Source: Tetranychus cinnabarinus
Taxonomy: Eukaryota > Arthropoda > Arachnida > Trombidiformes > Tetranychidae
Reading direction: 5' to 3'
Assembly (NCBI GenBank): GCA_022266195.1
Contig: WHVY01000007.1
Coordinates: 124,001 to 188,000 of the forward strand
Length of the DNA stretch: 64,000 nt
A program made the position numbers and the translations under genes. Every line of letters begins with the position of its first letter. Position 1 is the stretch's first letter. The notes under the pieces are model-generated. The model was not told the origin of the DNA, ran no database searches, and saw only the letters and a list, made by a program, of their open reading frames with translations. Shown here piece by piece: positions 26,948 through 37,206 of the stretch.

Positions 26948-28210
26948 ATGCGAGTCAAAGTTTCATCGACTGTTGGCCTTTTCTGTGCAATTGGATGCGT
27001 CTATCAAATTTACGGTATAACAAAGTCTTATTTACAGTTTAAAGTTCGTCATGATGTTGTTTATGATTTTTCAACTTCTATTGAACTACCAGCCATTGAC
27101 ATCATGGTACCTATGATTATGGCCGAAAATTTGCCTGCAATGCTTATTTCTCCTTCCGAAGAAATGCAAAAGTTATGTGAAATATTGAGAGTTAAGTATG
27201 AAGGGTTGAATAATAGCATTGAATATTCCAATAAAAATTGTGAAGAAATTTTTATCCTGTATTGGCTTGAACAAGATCCAATCGTCTTGTCTCATTATGT
27301 GTTGCCTCACACCAGAGTGATAGACATCAGACAAGCTACTCACGACCTTAGAAAGCAAGTGCTGGAACTTTTCGTTGCATCGTTTGGTCGATTGACAGAC
27401 CATCATTGTAAATTCACTCGCTTTTACAATGGAGTGGCCATTTTTATGCGAATTTTTTGCCTTAATGGAACCAAACCATTCTCTGTCAATACCAATTATG
27501 TTTCATGGGATCAAGGTATTGTTGCCAGTTTAAAATACGCTTTTGGGCCCTATTTTGGCATACGGTTTAGTGATCATAATGATTTACCAGTCTACGATCC
27601 CAGTAAATACTTCATGATTATCCGTAAACCTGGTTCGTTCCCGAATGTTACGATAAGTTTTGTAAAGACAGTTATGAGTTCTCTTGAGTATCCATATGAG
27701 ACCAGTTGCCGTCATTACAATAAAGATAAGAGCATATCCAAATGTATGACTGAATATACACTTGGTCTATCACCGCCTTACCTGGATAAATATTCGGTAC
27801 GTGAATGGGATGAGCAGCCAGAGCATCTAGATTTTAATCCACGTAATGATGACCCGCTAATCAGTCAGACTAATGAGGTGAATGCACTCATCAATTGTAA
27901 ACAGCAAGCAGCTGCTACTGAATGCGAAAAAACAAGTTATTCAGTAGAAGGTAAAACTTTGAATGAAACGAAAAGGGAATATGGCCTGATATTCATTAAA
28001 AATACTTGGAAAGCAAACGTATACCTAAGTGTCCATCCAGTTCTACCCTGGAGTCAATATGTAATTTTCATTGGAAGCATCCTTGGCATTTGGTTTGGCA
28101 TATCAATGCGTGATCATTTATCTAAGTTATTGAATCACATTACAACCATATTTCATAGGCGTCTTTTTGGGTTTCCCTCCTTCCTAATATCCTTATATCT
28201 TGACCGCTGA
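26948..28210 (+). CDS. DEG/ENaC-type channel D, 420 aa
   Basis: Same plan as gene C and of the plus-strand group: MRVKVSSTVGLFCAIGCVYQIYGI start, ELPAIDIMVPM, RFYNGVAIFMRIFCLNGT, SLEYPYETSCRHYNKDKSISKC, ATECEKTSYSVEG, TM2 QYVIFIGSILGIWFGISMRDHL with G-I-S. The Asn of the ETNC motif is Ser here. The cytoplasmic tail after TM2 differs from its neighbours (HRRLFGFPSFLISLYLDR) and ends in hydrophobic residues, which may reflect a frameshift or new tail. ATG 26948 aligns with the other starts; an upstream frame to 26900 lacks family support. Confidence 0.73.
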   Translation: MRVKVSSTVGLFCAIGCVYQIYGITKSYLQFKVRHDVVYDFSTSIELPAIDIMVPMIMAENLPAMLISPSEEMQKLCEILRVKYEGLNNSIEYSNKNCEEIFILYWLEQDPIVLSHYVLPHTRVIDIRQATHDLRKQVLELFVASFGRLTDHHCKFTRFYNGVAIFMRIFCLNGTKPFSVNTNYVSWDQGIVASLKYAFGPYFGIRFSDHNDLPVYDPSKYFMIIRKPGSFPNVTISFVKTVMSSLEYPYETSCRHYNKDKSISKCMTEYTLGLSPPYLDKYSVREWDEQPEHLDFNPRNDDPLISQTNEVNALINCKQQAAATECEKTSYSVEGKTLNETKREYGLIFIKNTWKANVYLSVHPVLPWSQYVIFIGSILGIWFGISMRDHLSKLLNHITTIFHRRLFGFPSFLISLYLDR

Positions 28211-28538
28211 TCTCTCATTACATTTGTACCAAATTAATGCACTGTCTTTATTTATTTGAGTGGAAAGTCTAACAATAAAAAATTCAATTCTTTACCAGAA
28301 TACTCAAAGAATAAATATATTAATGTTTTGTATCGGTGTACCTTTTCCTTGTGTAACTACACATTAATTTTCATTGAAATACAACATTCGAAAATGAAAA
28401 CTTTTTAATTGTATTAATGGATGAATATGAAAAAGCAAATCATGATGTATGTGGTGTTGAGTGGAGTAATGGGTTCGAGAAGTTATATGAATTATCAAAA
28501 GGCAATGCTCGTATTGATCGAGTTTCGAGTTTTTCATA
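28211..28538. other. Convergent 3' region between channel genes D and E
   Basis: About 330 bp between two converging gene ends; possible AATAAA poly(A) signals for D near 28274 and 28311. Decayed C-terminal-like sequence of a - strand channel (about 28400-28510, coding-like on -) resembles the tail of gene B, hinting at an older duplicate. Confidence 0.35.
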
Positions 28539-29888
28539 TCATTTAATTTTATTGCAAGAATCAAGATTTATAATGCCTTTAAGTGCATCGATTGATGTAG
28601 GTGGGGAAGCACATCGAGATGAATATGATATTGAGCGAAGTATTGGATTTGAGAAATTATATGATTTACGAATTGTAAATATCTTTATTGGACTTTTACT
28701 TTCTCGACTTTTTCTGATCTTTGTGATAACTTTGCTCACTATCCATGTCAATGTTCTGATTAGACGATCAAATATTGAATAACCAAACCAAGTTCCAACG
28801 ATGCTTCCAACAAAAATGAGATATTCACTCAATAGCAACTCTGCGTGAACATTAAAGTACATGATTGGAATGACTGGTTGCTCAATGAATATTAATCCAG
28901 ATGTATGATTTACCCTTTCTAATTCAATTTCACCGTCGATTAAGTAAGTAGTTTTTTCACACTCGAGAGCGCTTGTCATTTGGTCACAATCCCGTTTGAT
29001 CCCTTCTTCATCTGCAAATTCACCATCAAAATCTAAATGTTCTGGTTGTGAACCCCATTCATTTACAATGCCTCCCCTCAAAAATCCCTCATGTAATGAT
29101 TGGTTGACAATGCAATCGGACAGAACCTTTAACTTGTTGTAATAAAGACATTTGGTTTCGTATGGATATGGTAGCGAACGTGAAACCATCTTTTCGTATC
29201 GAACCCAAGCAGATAACTTTTTATCAGCCTTTTGGATAACCATGAAGTATGCACTCGTCTTGTATACAGGCATATCAGCTTGATCGGTGAACCTGATTCC
29301 AAAATTCGAGCCAAGTGAGTGACTAATTATTGCAATGTTTCCTTCATAGGAATCGATCTTGCTGTCAGTGATTAGTGCTGCTTGTTCTGAGCAAGAGATG
29401 CGAAGAAAAATGGCCAATCCATTGTAATATCGTGCCAACTTGCACTGATCCGTTATGACTTGTACATTTCCAATCCGAATGTAGTCGATCTGTTCTCGAG
29501 GATCAATTGTAAGCTCATTTATATCCTTCACTTTGATGAAGGCTGCAAGATTATAACATGCAACAAAGGCAGACTTTTTAACTGCATGAGAACATTCACT
29601 ATTGAAATTTTCGATCGTATAATTATCGTTATTATGCATGTGCATTTGACATAACTTGTTCATTTGCTCAGGATAACGGATAAACAATTCGGTTAAGTTA
29701 ATGGCCATAACCATTGGTATGATTATGTCAATAGTAGGCAGCTCAACTTGATCGGTGTAATCATAAGTCACTTCATGTCGAACCTTATATTCTAGATAGA
29801 GACAAGTTATATGATACATTTGAATAGAACACCCAATGAAACAGAAAAAATCAACTATCGATGATAGCTTTATTCGAATTATCATCAT
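28539..29888 (-). CDS. DEG/ENaC-type channel E, 449 aa
   Basis: Member of the minus-strand group (A, B, E, I, K). From ATG 29888: MMIIRIKLSSIVDFFCFIGCSIQMYHITCLYLEYKVRHEVTYDY (TM1), VELPTIDIIIPMVM, NLTELFIRYP, KDINELTIDPREQIDYI, LPYPYETKCLYYNK (Lys for Asn), LECEKTTYLIDGEIELE and TM2 SEYLIFVGSIVGTWFGYSIFDRL with G-Y-S. The tail is rich in Ser and basic residues (SRESKSPIKIFTIRKSYNFSNP), conserved in this group and probably cytoplasmic. Frame is intact throughout. The upstream 27 codons in frame before 29888 have no counterpart in paralogues and are left out. Confidence 0.75.
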   Translation of the reverse strand: MMIIRIKLSSIVDFFCFIGCSIQMYHITCLYLEYKVRHEVTYDYTDQVELPTIDIIIPMVMAINLTELFIRYPEQMNKLCQMHMHNNDNYTIENFNSECSHAVKKSAFVACYNLAAFIKVKDINELTIDPREQIDYIRIGNVQVITDQCKLARYYNGLAIFLRISCSEQAALITDSKIDSYEGNIAIISHSLGSNFGIRFTDQADMPVYKTSAYFMVIQKADKKLSAWVRYEKMVSRSLPYPYETKCLYYNKLKVLSDCIVNQSLHEGFLRGGIVNEWGSQPEHLDFDGEFADEEGIKRDCDQMTSALECEKTTYLIDGEIELERVNHTSGLIFIEQPVIPIMYFNVHAELLLSEYLIFVGSIVGTWFGYSIFDRLIRTLTWIVSKVITKIRKSRESKSPIKIFTIRKSYNFSNPILRSISYSSRCASPPTSIDALKGIINLDSCNKIK

Positions 29889-30451
29889 CTTTGATAACCC
29901 AAAGTTTCCAATCGAAGAAACTAAAATATAGGAATTGCGATAATAATAATTGCGACTATTGATTCGCACATTTTCAAAATGACAAATACATGACGAGGAA
30001 ATGGTGAACGAAGCAAGTGAATGGCAAAATAAAGAATCTGGAAAATCGATTATTAGCAGAGAAATGAAACCTCATTAAGCCATTATTTATTAACCAATAA
30101 TCAAGTTTTGAATTTGTTCTAGACTAATGATTAAAACTGTGAAATCTCTGAATGTCCATCGCTTTCTTTTTGCATGATTTATTAAATGAAAAGCTAAAAA
30201 ATCGTTTATTTAAATATTTAATATTTGGTGCCGATAATGATGGAAACCATAGGATAATAACCATTATGATGAACCATGAATTATTATGTGTTTAACTGTA
30301 AAGGAGGAACCACTAAAAACCATTAATTGATTAATAATTGAAATGAATTATTTCTCGATGTTGTGTGTTCAAATTTTATTGTTATTTTTTAATGATTCTG
30401 GATGTAAAAGGTTTTGATATTGACATTTGGATGTGAAACAGGTACAGCAAA
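29889..30451. other. Divergent intergenic region between channel genes E (-) and F (+)
   Basis: About 560 bp of AT-rich sequence expected to hold two promoters; nothing specific recognised. Confidence 0.4.
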
Positions 30452-31684
30452 ATGCGAATCAAAATCTCGTCGATGTTTGACCTTTTCTGTCTGATCGGTT
30501 GTCTCTATCAAATTTACGATATAACAAAATTTTACCTACAATTTAAAGTTCGTCATGATGTCGCTTATGATTATTCAACTTATGTTGAACTACCCGCTAT
30601 TGACATTATAGTTCCTATGGTTATGGCCATGAATTTTTCTAAAATGTTTGCTGCTTATCCTGAAAAGATGCAATCAATGTGTGAACAATTGTACGAAATA
30701 TATAACAAACTGAATTATACAAATGATAATCCGCAAGCAAAGTGCGAAGCTTATCAGTCATTGTGGTTTAATCAACGTTTTCCGTTTGAAGAAAGATCCG
30801 AGTATACATCGGTACAAAATATTAAAATGTTTGCTATTGATCTTAGAGAGCAAGTAAAACTTGCCCTCACATCACTTGGGTACTTAACGGATCGTCATTG
30901 TAAATTCACCCGCTATTACAATGGAGTGGCCATTTTGATGCGCATATTTTGCCTCAATGGAACCAAACCATTCACCATCAACACCAATATTGTTTCAATA
31001 AATAAAGGTATTGGATCGTATTTGCAGTACTTTTTCGGACACCGTTTCGGAATACGATTGAGTGACCCTGCTGATTTGCCCGTCTATGAAGAGAGTAAAT
31101 ACTTCATGATTACTCGTAAACCTGGTTCATGGCCACTTGTTACGCTAAGTTTTGTAAAGACAGTTATGAGTTCTCTTGAGTATCCATATGAGACCAATTG
31201 TCGTCATTACAATAAAGTCGAAAGTATAGCTAAATGTATGACTGCATATTCACTTGGCCAATCACCGCCTTATCTGTATGAAACGGCAACATATGAATGG
31301 GATGAACATTCGGGTCATTTGGGTTTTAATCCAGTTAAAGATGGCAAGATAGTCAGTAGGGAGGTTGAGCTGGACGCACTTGCCAATTGTACCCAACAAG
31401 CAGTTGCTACTGAATGTGAGAAAACAATTTATTTAGTAGAAGGCAAAATCTTTGAACAGGTGAATAGTGGTTTCGGCCTGATAGTTATTGAACCTTCTTG
31501 GAGAGTCAACATTTATCTCAGTGTCCATCCAGTTTTACCTTGGAGTGAATATGTTATTTTTATTGGAAGCATCCTTGGCTTCTGGTTCGGGATATCACTT
31601 CATGATATTATATTTAAGATATTGATTTGCATCAAAACAAATCAATTTTCATTATTAATATTTTGTAACAATAATGATCGTTGA
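30452..31684 (+). CDS. DEG/ENaC-type channel F, 410 aa
   Basis: Plus-strand group. ATG 30452 gives MRIKISSMFDLFCLIGCLYQIYDITKFY (TM1), VELPAIDIIVPMVMAMN, RYYNGVAILMRIFCLNGT, SLEYPYETNCRHYNKVESIAKC, VATECEKTIYLVEG and TM2 EYVIFIGSILGFWFGISLHDII with G-I-S. The tail is only about 22 residues (IKTNQFSLLIFCNNNDR) and lacks the basic end of genes C and G, so the end may have been altered by a small indel. Gene G follows 230 bp downstream on the same strand with the same start block, so F and G are tandem duplicates. Confidence 0.75.
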   Translation: MRIKISSMFDLFCLIGCLYQIYDITKFYLQFKVRHDVAYDYSTYVELPAIDIIVPMVMAMNFSKMFAAYPEKMQSMCEQLYEIYNKLNYTNDNPQAKCEAYQSLWFNQRFPFEERSEYTSVQNIKMFAIDLREQVKLALTSLGYLTDRHCKFTRYYNGVAILMRIFCLNGTKPFTINTNIVSINKGIGSYLQYFFGHRFGIRLSDPADLPVYEESKYFMITRKPGSWPLVTLSFVKTVMSSLEYPYETNCRHYNKVESIAKCMTAYSLGQSPPYLYETATYEWDEHSGHLGFNPVKDGKIVSREVELDALANCTQQAVATECEKTIYLVEGKIFEQVNSGFGLIVIEPSWRVNIYLSVHPVLPWSEYVIFIGSILGFWFGISLHDIIFKILICIKTNQFSLLIFCNNNDR

Positions 31685-31914
31685 TGGCCATAGAATCGAT
31701 TAACAACGAATTAGATTGTTAAATATAAAGATATTAATAAAATTCATTTCTCCGATTAATTAAAATGATGCTCAATTTGAACGCAAAAAGCTAGTTGATG
31801 CAAAGTATTGCTTTTTTATTACTTGTCGATTGAAACTATTTGTATCGGAGTTTCTCACTTTAAAATAGCGTTTAATTTGATTTCTCTACTTTTAATTGGC
31901 TCAAGTGTAGCAAA

Positions 31915-33216
31915 ATGCGAGTCGAGATTTCATCGATGATTGGCCTTTTCTGTCTAATTGGATGCCTCTACCAAATTTACGATATAACAGAATTTTATTT
32001 ACAGTTTAAAGTTCGTCGCGATGTTGCTTATGAGTACCCAAATAATATTGAAATACCAGCCATTGACATCATGGTACCTATGTTTATGGCCATGAATTAT
32101 TCTAAATTGTATTATGATTTCGATGAAAAGACGCACTCGATTTGTGCAAAGTTGGACGAACAGTACAAAGAAGGAAATATTACACTCGATGATCCCCAAC
32201 AAAGGTGTGAAGAAACTATTTACTATAGTCTTCTTGAATTGGATCCCATCATCTTGTCTCTCAATTTATCCTTAAACATCACTGTACGACAAGTTGATGA
32301 GGCTTGTATCGATCTTAGACAGCAAGTATGGTATCCTGGCGTCATATCATTTGGATTCTTAACGGATCGTCATTGTAACTTAACACGATACTACAATGGT
32401 GTTGCCATATTTCTGCGCATATTTTGTCTTAATGGAACCGAACCATTCTCCGTCAACAGGGATTATATCACACGGAATCAAGGTTATATATTATCTTTAA
32501 GGCTCTCTTTTGGGCTCTATTTTGGCATACGATTAAGTGACCCAACTGATTTGCCCGTCTGTGAGCGAAGTAAATACTTTATGATTACGCGTGAGCCTGG
32601 TTCATTTCCATTTGCTCTGCTAAGTTTCACGAAGACGGTTATGAGTTCTCTTGAGTATCCATATGAGACTAAATGTCGTTATTACAAAAAGGCTGAAAGC
32701 ATGTCCAAATGCATGACTGAATATTCACTTGGTCAATCGCCACCTTATCTGTTTAAAACTTCAACTTACGTATGGGGTGAGCACCCGAGTCATTTGGGTT
32801 TTAATCCATTTAAAGGTGAAATTAAAGTCCAAGATACTGAGCTGGATGCATTCAGGAAATGTAAGCAACAAGCAGTTGACACTGAGTGCGAGAAAACAAG
32901 TTATTTAGTTGAAGGTAAAATTATGACTCAAGTTCCAGGTTCATTGGGCATGCTGATTCTTACACCTTCATTGAAACCAAACATTTATTTAAGTGTTCAC
33001 CCAGTTTTACCTTGGAGTGAATATGTTATTTTCATTGGAAGCATACTTGGCATTTGGTTTGGCATATCAGTTCATGATCATGGATTTAAGATATTGACTT
33101 GCATTAAAACCAGATTTTTAAGGTTTAAACGTAAACGAAAGAATAACGAATCAAATGAAATGTTCATTAGTCATTGGCACGGCGCAATAAAAAGCCATTT
33201 GCAGAGGAGCTGTTAA
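31915..33216 (+). CDS. DEG/ENaC-type channel G, 433 aa
   Basis: Plus-strand group. MRVEISSMIGLFCLIGCLYQIYDITEFYLQFKVRRDVAYEYP opens the protein (TM1 about residues 7-31). The block after TM1 is EIPAIDIMVPMFM (Ile for Leu). Loop motifs: RYYNGVAIFLRIFCLNGTEP, SLEYPYETKCRYYKKAESMSKC (Lys for Asn) and DTECEKTSYLVEG; TM2 EYVIFIGSILGIWFGISVHDH with G-I-S. The cytoplasmic tail is long and strongly basic (RFKRKRKNNESNEMF). No break is seen. It lies between F and H, all on +, forming a tandem run F-G-H. Confidence 0.75.
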   Translation: MRVEISSMIGLFCLIGCLYQIYDITEFYLQFKVRRDVAYEYPNNIEIPAIDIMVPMFMAMNYSKLYYDFDEKTHSICAKLDEQYKEGNITLDDPQQRCEETIYYSLLELDPIILSLNLSLNITVRQVDEACIDLRQQVWYPGVISFGFLTDRHCNLTRYYNGVAIFLRIFCLNGTEPFSVNRDYITRNQGYILSLRLSFGLYFGIRLSDPTDLPVCERSKYFMITREPGSFPFALLSFTKTVMSSLEYPYETKCRYYKKAESMSKCMTEYSLGQSPPYLFKTSTYVWGEHPSHLGFNPFKGEIKVQDTELDAFRKCKQQAVDTECEKTSYLVEGKIMTQVPGSLGMLILTPSLKPNIYLSVHPVLPWSEYVIFIGSILGIWFGISVHDHGFKILTCIKTRFLRFKRKRKNNESNEMFISHWHGAIKSHLQRSC

Positions 33217-33534
33217 GGATCATCAATGAATAGGAAAGAGCTGATAATCGTTCATCTCGCACAGTCATATTATCATTGATGAAGTCAGATTGATTATTAA
33301 GGAATTAAATCGCTTGACTTTTTAGTGACTTCATAATCATATTAATAGCGAAACCCAAAACAAACTCAAGTCTGACCCTTTTTTGTTAAAATTAATAATT
33401 TAACACTGACCACTTTTTTATTGATTTTTTATTGATTAGTATTAGATGAAAATAGCTCGTATTTCATTTGACATTTACAATGTAACGTTTCACCCAGTTT
33501 CTTGCATTTCGTAAAAATACCAAAAAATCGTAAA
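33217..33534. other. Intergenic region between channel genes G and H
   Basis: About 320 bp; AT-rich; nothing recognised. Confidence 0.4.
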
Positions 33535-34773
33535 ATGCAAGTCAAAGTTTCATCGTTAAATGTCCTTTTCTGTCTTACTGGTTGCCTCTATCAAATATAC
33601 GGTATAACAAAGTCTTATTTGCAGTTTAAAGTTCGTCATGATGTTTCTTATGATTATTCAACTTCTATTGAGCTGCCAGCCATTGACATCATGGTACCTA
33701 TGTTTGTGGCCATAAATTGGACAAAAGTGCTTGCCTATCGCTCTGAAGGAATGCAAGATTATTGTGAAAAATTCAAAGTACAGTATGAAGGATCAAATCT
33801 TTCCATTGCAAACCTCAATAAAAGCTGTGAAGAATACATTTATTTAATGTTTTTAGAAAAGGTTCCGTTTGATGATTTACCATATAAGATCAATATAGCG
33901 AAAGTTAAGGAACATACTGTTGATCTTAGAGAAAAAATGCTGAAAATTCATTTCTCATCGCTTGGAAGCTTCAGAGTTTTGTGGGGTCATTGCAAATCAA
34001 CACGCTATTTCAATGGATTGGCTATTTTTATGCGCATATTTTGTCTCAATGGAACCAAACCTTTCTCTGTCAACACCAATTATGTTTCAATGAATGAAGG
34101 TATTGTATCTTATTTAGATTACTCTTTTGGGCTTCATTTTGGAATACGATTTAGTGACCCAGCTGATTTACCCGAATATGATCCAAGCAAATACTTCATG
34201 ATTACTAGTAAACCCGGTTCATTTCCACTTATTACGATAAGTTTTGTGAAGACAGTTATGAGTTCTCTTGAGTATCCATATGAGACTAACTGTCTTCATT
34301 ACAATAGAGATAAAAGCTTATCCAAGTGTATGACTGAATATACACTTAATCAGTCAACGCCTTACCTGGATAAATATTCGGTACATGAATGGGATGAACT
34401 TATCGAATTTTTTTCAGGTTTTAATGGAAACAATAAAGGCGATCGACATAATGATGGCAAGAAAGCGGATCACGATGAGCTGGACGCATTCATTAATTGT
34501 AACCAACAAGCAGCAGCTACTCAATGCGAGAAAACAATTTATTCAGTGGAAGGAAAACTTTCAGAGGAATCGAATGACAATGCGAACCTTATCATTATTG
34601 AACCGTCTCGTAAGGTAAACATGTATCGTAGTGTTCATCCAATTCTACCTTGGAATAAGTATGTGATTTACATTGGAAGCATCATTGGCTTCTGGTTTGG
34701 TGTATCAATGTACGATCTTATATTTAAGATATTTATTAGCATAAAAACCAGATTCAGCTTCAAATGCAAATAA
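33535..34773 (+). CDS. DEG/ENaC-type channel H, 412 aa
   Basis: Plus-strand group, closest to gene J. From ATG 33535: MQVKVSSLNVLFCLTGCLYQIYGITKSY, IELPAIDIMVPMFVAINWTK, RYFNGLAIFMRIFCLNGT, SLEYPYETNCLHYNRDKSLSKC, ATQCEKTIYSVEGKL and TM2 KYVIYIGSIIGFWFGVSMYDLI with G-V-S. An Asn/Gly/Asp-rich stretch (NGNNKGDRHNDGKKADHDE) extends the loop before the last Cys pair. The 3' flank (34861-34960) shares sequence with the flank of gene J (38510-38620), including AAGGAGGATGTCAAAA, so the two arose by segmental duplication. The 11 codons before 33535 are unsupported. Confidence 0.75.
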   Translation: MQVKVSSLNVLFCLTGCLYQIYGITKSYLQFKVRHDVSYDYSTSIELPAIDIMVPMFVAINWTKVLAYRSEGMQDYCEKFKVQYEGSNLSIANLNKSCEEYIYLMFLEKVPFDDLPYKINIAKVKEHTVDLREKMLKIHFSSLGSFRVLWGHCKSTRYFNGLAIFMRIFCLNGTKPFSVNTNYVSMNEGIVSYLDYSFGLHFGIRFSDPADLPEYDPSKYFMITSKPGSFPLITISFVKTVMSSLEYPYETNCLHYNRDKSLSKCMTEYTLNQSTPYLDKYSVHEWDELIEFFSGFNGNNKGDRHNDGKKADHDELDAFINCNQQAAATQCEKTIYSVEGKLSEESNDNANLIIIEPSRKVNMYRSVHPILPWNKYVIYIGSIIGFWFGVSMYDLIFKIFISIKTRFSFKCK

Positions 34774-35486
34774 AAAAAATATCGCAAAACAAATGCACAT
34801 TTGAATCGAATGGTTAACAGCGTTTAATGTAACACAATTGAAGTCGAAATACATGTTCAAATTAATACCAAACTTTGACAGATCTCAGTGATGCAAAATA
34901 ATCAGTAAAAATGGAAGGAGGATGTCAAAATGAAATTTCTCAGATCACTCTAAAAACTTTTCCATGTATTTTAAAATCACAACTATAACATCATTATCCT
35001 ATTTACATTGATTAAAAATGCGTTGAATAGCTATTAGTAAATTAAAGATTACAGTAAACGATTAACGATTATTTATTTATTGAATTGGCTCAGTTTTGAA
35101 AAATGGAATGAAGAGCATCTCGTATTGGAATAGAAACAACTTGAAATTTTGAATAATTAATTTGACAAACTTTTACATTCATAAATCAATTTACATTAAT
35201 ATTTTGTGCTGGAAACCATGCTTGTTGGAAACCGTGAAAAGTATGATTAGGATCGATATGATGGATTAAAAAAGTTTTAATTTTAATGCTCATCGAATAT
35301 TTGTCTCAACGAAGACAGAGTTACACCTATTTGACTCTTTAGTTTACTCTAGGCTCTAGATTTAGAAAATTGAAGCGAATCCGTTGTGCAGAAACATTTG
35401 TTTGTAAAAGCGTTTGTATTTGATTCCTCCCAAAATTTACATTGATAAGCTAAATGTGATGCAAAGCTGGGCAGTCAAAGTACTAA
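34774..35486. other. Convergent intergenic region between channel genes H and I
   Basis: About 710 bp. The first part is the duplicated 3' flank shared with gene J. No further feature recognised. Confidence 0.45.
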
Positions 35487-36833
35487 TTAGTTAGTACGAA
35501 TGCTTTTGGTTGTATCAATAGATGAATGTGAAGAAGGACATCGAGATGAATCTGATTTTGGACTTGAGACATTGTGCGTTTTACGAATTGTGAATATCTT
35601 GATTGGACCTTTACTTTCTCGATTTTTTCTGATCCTTTCGATAACTTTACTCTTTATCCACAACAAAATGCTGATTGAATTATCAAATATTGCAAACCCA
35701 AACCAAGTCCCAACAATGCCTCCAACAAAAATGAGATATTCACTCAATAACAGTTCTGGATAAACATTAAAGTACATGATTGGAGTCACTGGTTTCTCAA
35801 TGAATATTGATCCAGATGTATGGTTTGCTTTTCCTGCATTAATGTCACCATCAATTATGTAAGTAGTTTTATCACACTCGAGAAGGGGCAATTCAGCACA
35901 ATGACTTAAAATCTCTTCTATTAATATTTTTGAAGGATCACCAACAAACCCAAAATGCGCTGGTTGTGAATCCCATTCATTTACAACAGGCCTACCCAAA
36001 AATCCCAAATTTACTGTTTGTTCGGCTATGCAATTGGACAGAGCTTTTAACTTGTTGTAATAACGACAGTTGGTTTCATATGGATAAGGAAGTGAACGTG
36101 AAACCATCTTTTCGTACCGAACCCAGGAAGATAGCTTTTTATCCGTCTTTTGGATAATCATTAAATATGCACTCTTCGTGCATTCAGGCATATCGGATGG
36201 ACTAGTAAATCTGATACCAAAATCTGAACCGAATGAATGTCCAAGTGTTGCAATTTTTCCTTCATAGGAACTGACGATGTTTATACTGTCAGTGTTTAGC
36301 GCAGCTTGTTTGGTACAAGAGATGCGAAGGAAAATGGCCCAACCATTGTAATATCGTGTCATCTTGCACTGGTCAGTTGTGGCATTTGCATTTCCAATTT
36401 GAATAAAGTCGATTTGATCACGAGGATCAATTGTAAGCTCATTGATGTCCTTTACTTTGATGAAGGCTGCCATGCCAAGGGATGTCTCAAAGGCAACTTT
36501 CTTAGCTTCATCAACACAAACACTGCTGAAATTGTCTATCGTAATATTAACTTTAATATGAACTTTTTTAGATCTAGTGCTTAGATCAAAAGTGCAAATT
36601 CTGGCCATTTGCTCAGGATAACGAATAAACAGTTCAGTCAAGTTAATGCTCATAACCATTGGTATGATTATATCAATGGTAGGCAGTTCAACTTGATCAG
36701 CATAATCATAAGTCACTTCATGTCGAACCTTGAATTCTAGATAGAGACGAGTTAGATCATAGATTTGAATGGAAAAACCAGTGAAACAAAGAAGATGAAC
36801 CAGCGAAGATATTTTAACTTCAATTATCTTCAT
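35487..36833 (-). CDS. DEG/ENaC-type channel I, 448 aa
   Basis: Minus-strand group. ATG 36833: MKIIEVKISSLVHLLCFTGFSIQIYDLTRLYLEFKVRHEVTYDYADQ (TM1), VELPTIDIIIPMVMSINLTELFIRYPEQM, a short basic insert (STRSKKVHIKVN) before the first Asn-linked site, KDINELTIDPRDQIDFI, LPYPYETNCRYYNKLKALSNC, LECDKTTYIIDG and TM2 SEYLIFVGGIVGTWFGFAIFD. The filter position reads G-F-A instead of G-Y-S, and gene K shares this change, so I and K form a sub-branch. The tail is Ser-rich (SSPKSDSSRCPSSHSSIDTT). Intact frame. Confidence 0.74.
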   Translation of the reverse strand: MKIIEVKISSLVHLLCFTGFSIQIYDLTRLYLEFKVRHEVTYDYADQVELPTIDIIIPMVMSINLTELFIRYPEQMARICTFDLSTRSKKVHIKVNITIDNFSSVCVDEAKKVAFETSLGMAAFIKVKDINELTIDPRDQIDFIQIGNANATTDQCKMTRYYNGWAIFLRISCTKQAALNTDSINIVSSYEGKIATLGHSFGSDFGIRFTSPSDMPECTKSAYLMIIQKTDKKLSSWVRYEKMVSRSLPYPYETNCRYYNKLKALSNCIAEQTVNLGFLGRPVVNEWDSQPAHFGFVGDPSKILIEEILSHCAELPLLECDKTTYIIDGDINAGKANHTSGSIFIEKPVTPIMYFNVYPELLLSEYLIFVGGIVGTWFGFAIFDNSISILLWIKSKVIERIRKNRESKGPIKIFTIRKTHNVSSPKSDSSRCPSSHSSIDTTKSIRTN

Positions 36834-37206
36834 CTTTGATCCCCAAAAACTGAACACGTGAAATACAATAATAATGGTCGCGCCGACTATTGATTTAGCT
36901 ATATTCAGTTCTAATAATTGCTGAATGCTGAGAAAAATTTCAAATAAAAAACGATAGCAGAAGGAGTGAATGGAAGAGGATGATAAATACAGAATTAATA
37001 TTCAGTAGACGAGATTCAATAACTTAAAAAGAGCTGATAACGAGTATTCGAATACTCGATTACTCGATTATTCTTGAATGCAAACGAATATTATTCGAAT
37101 ATGTCTGATATTCAAAGATTAGTAGACTCAAGCTTTGTTTTCCGTTTCCTCGTCAACTCCAGATTGGGTATTCTCTAAAGCTTAACGAATAACTACTTCC
37201 AGTCAA
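36834..37206. other. Divergent intergenic region between channel genes I (-) and J (+)
   Basis: About 370 bp. Contains GATTACTCGATTATTCTTGA and nearby sequence that resembles the region upstream of gene A (about 22530), an alternation of CGAAT/ATTCG near-palindromes (37045-37100). Confidence 0.45.
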
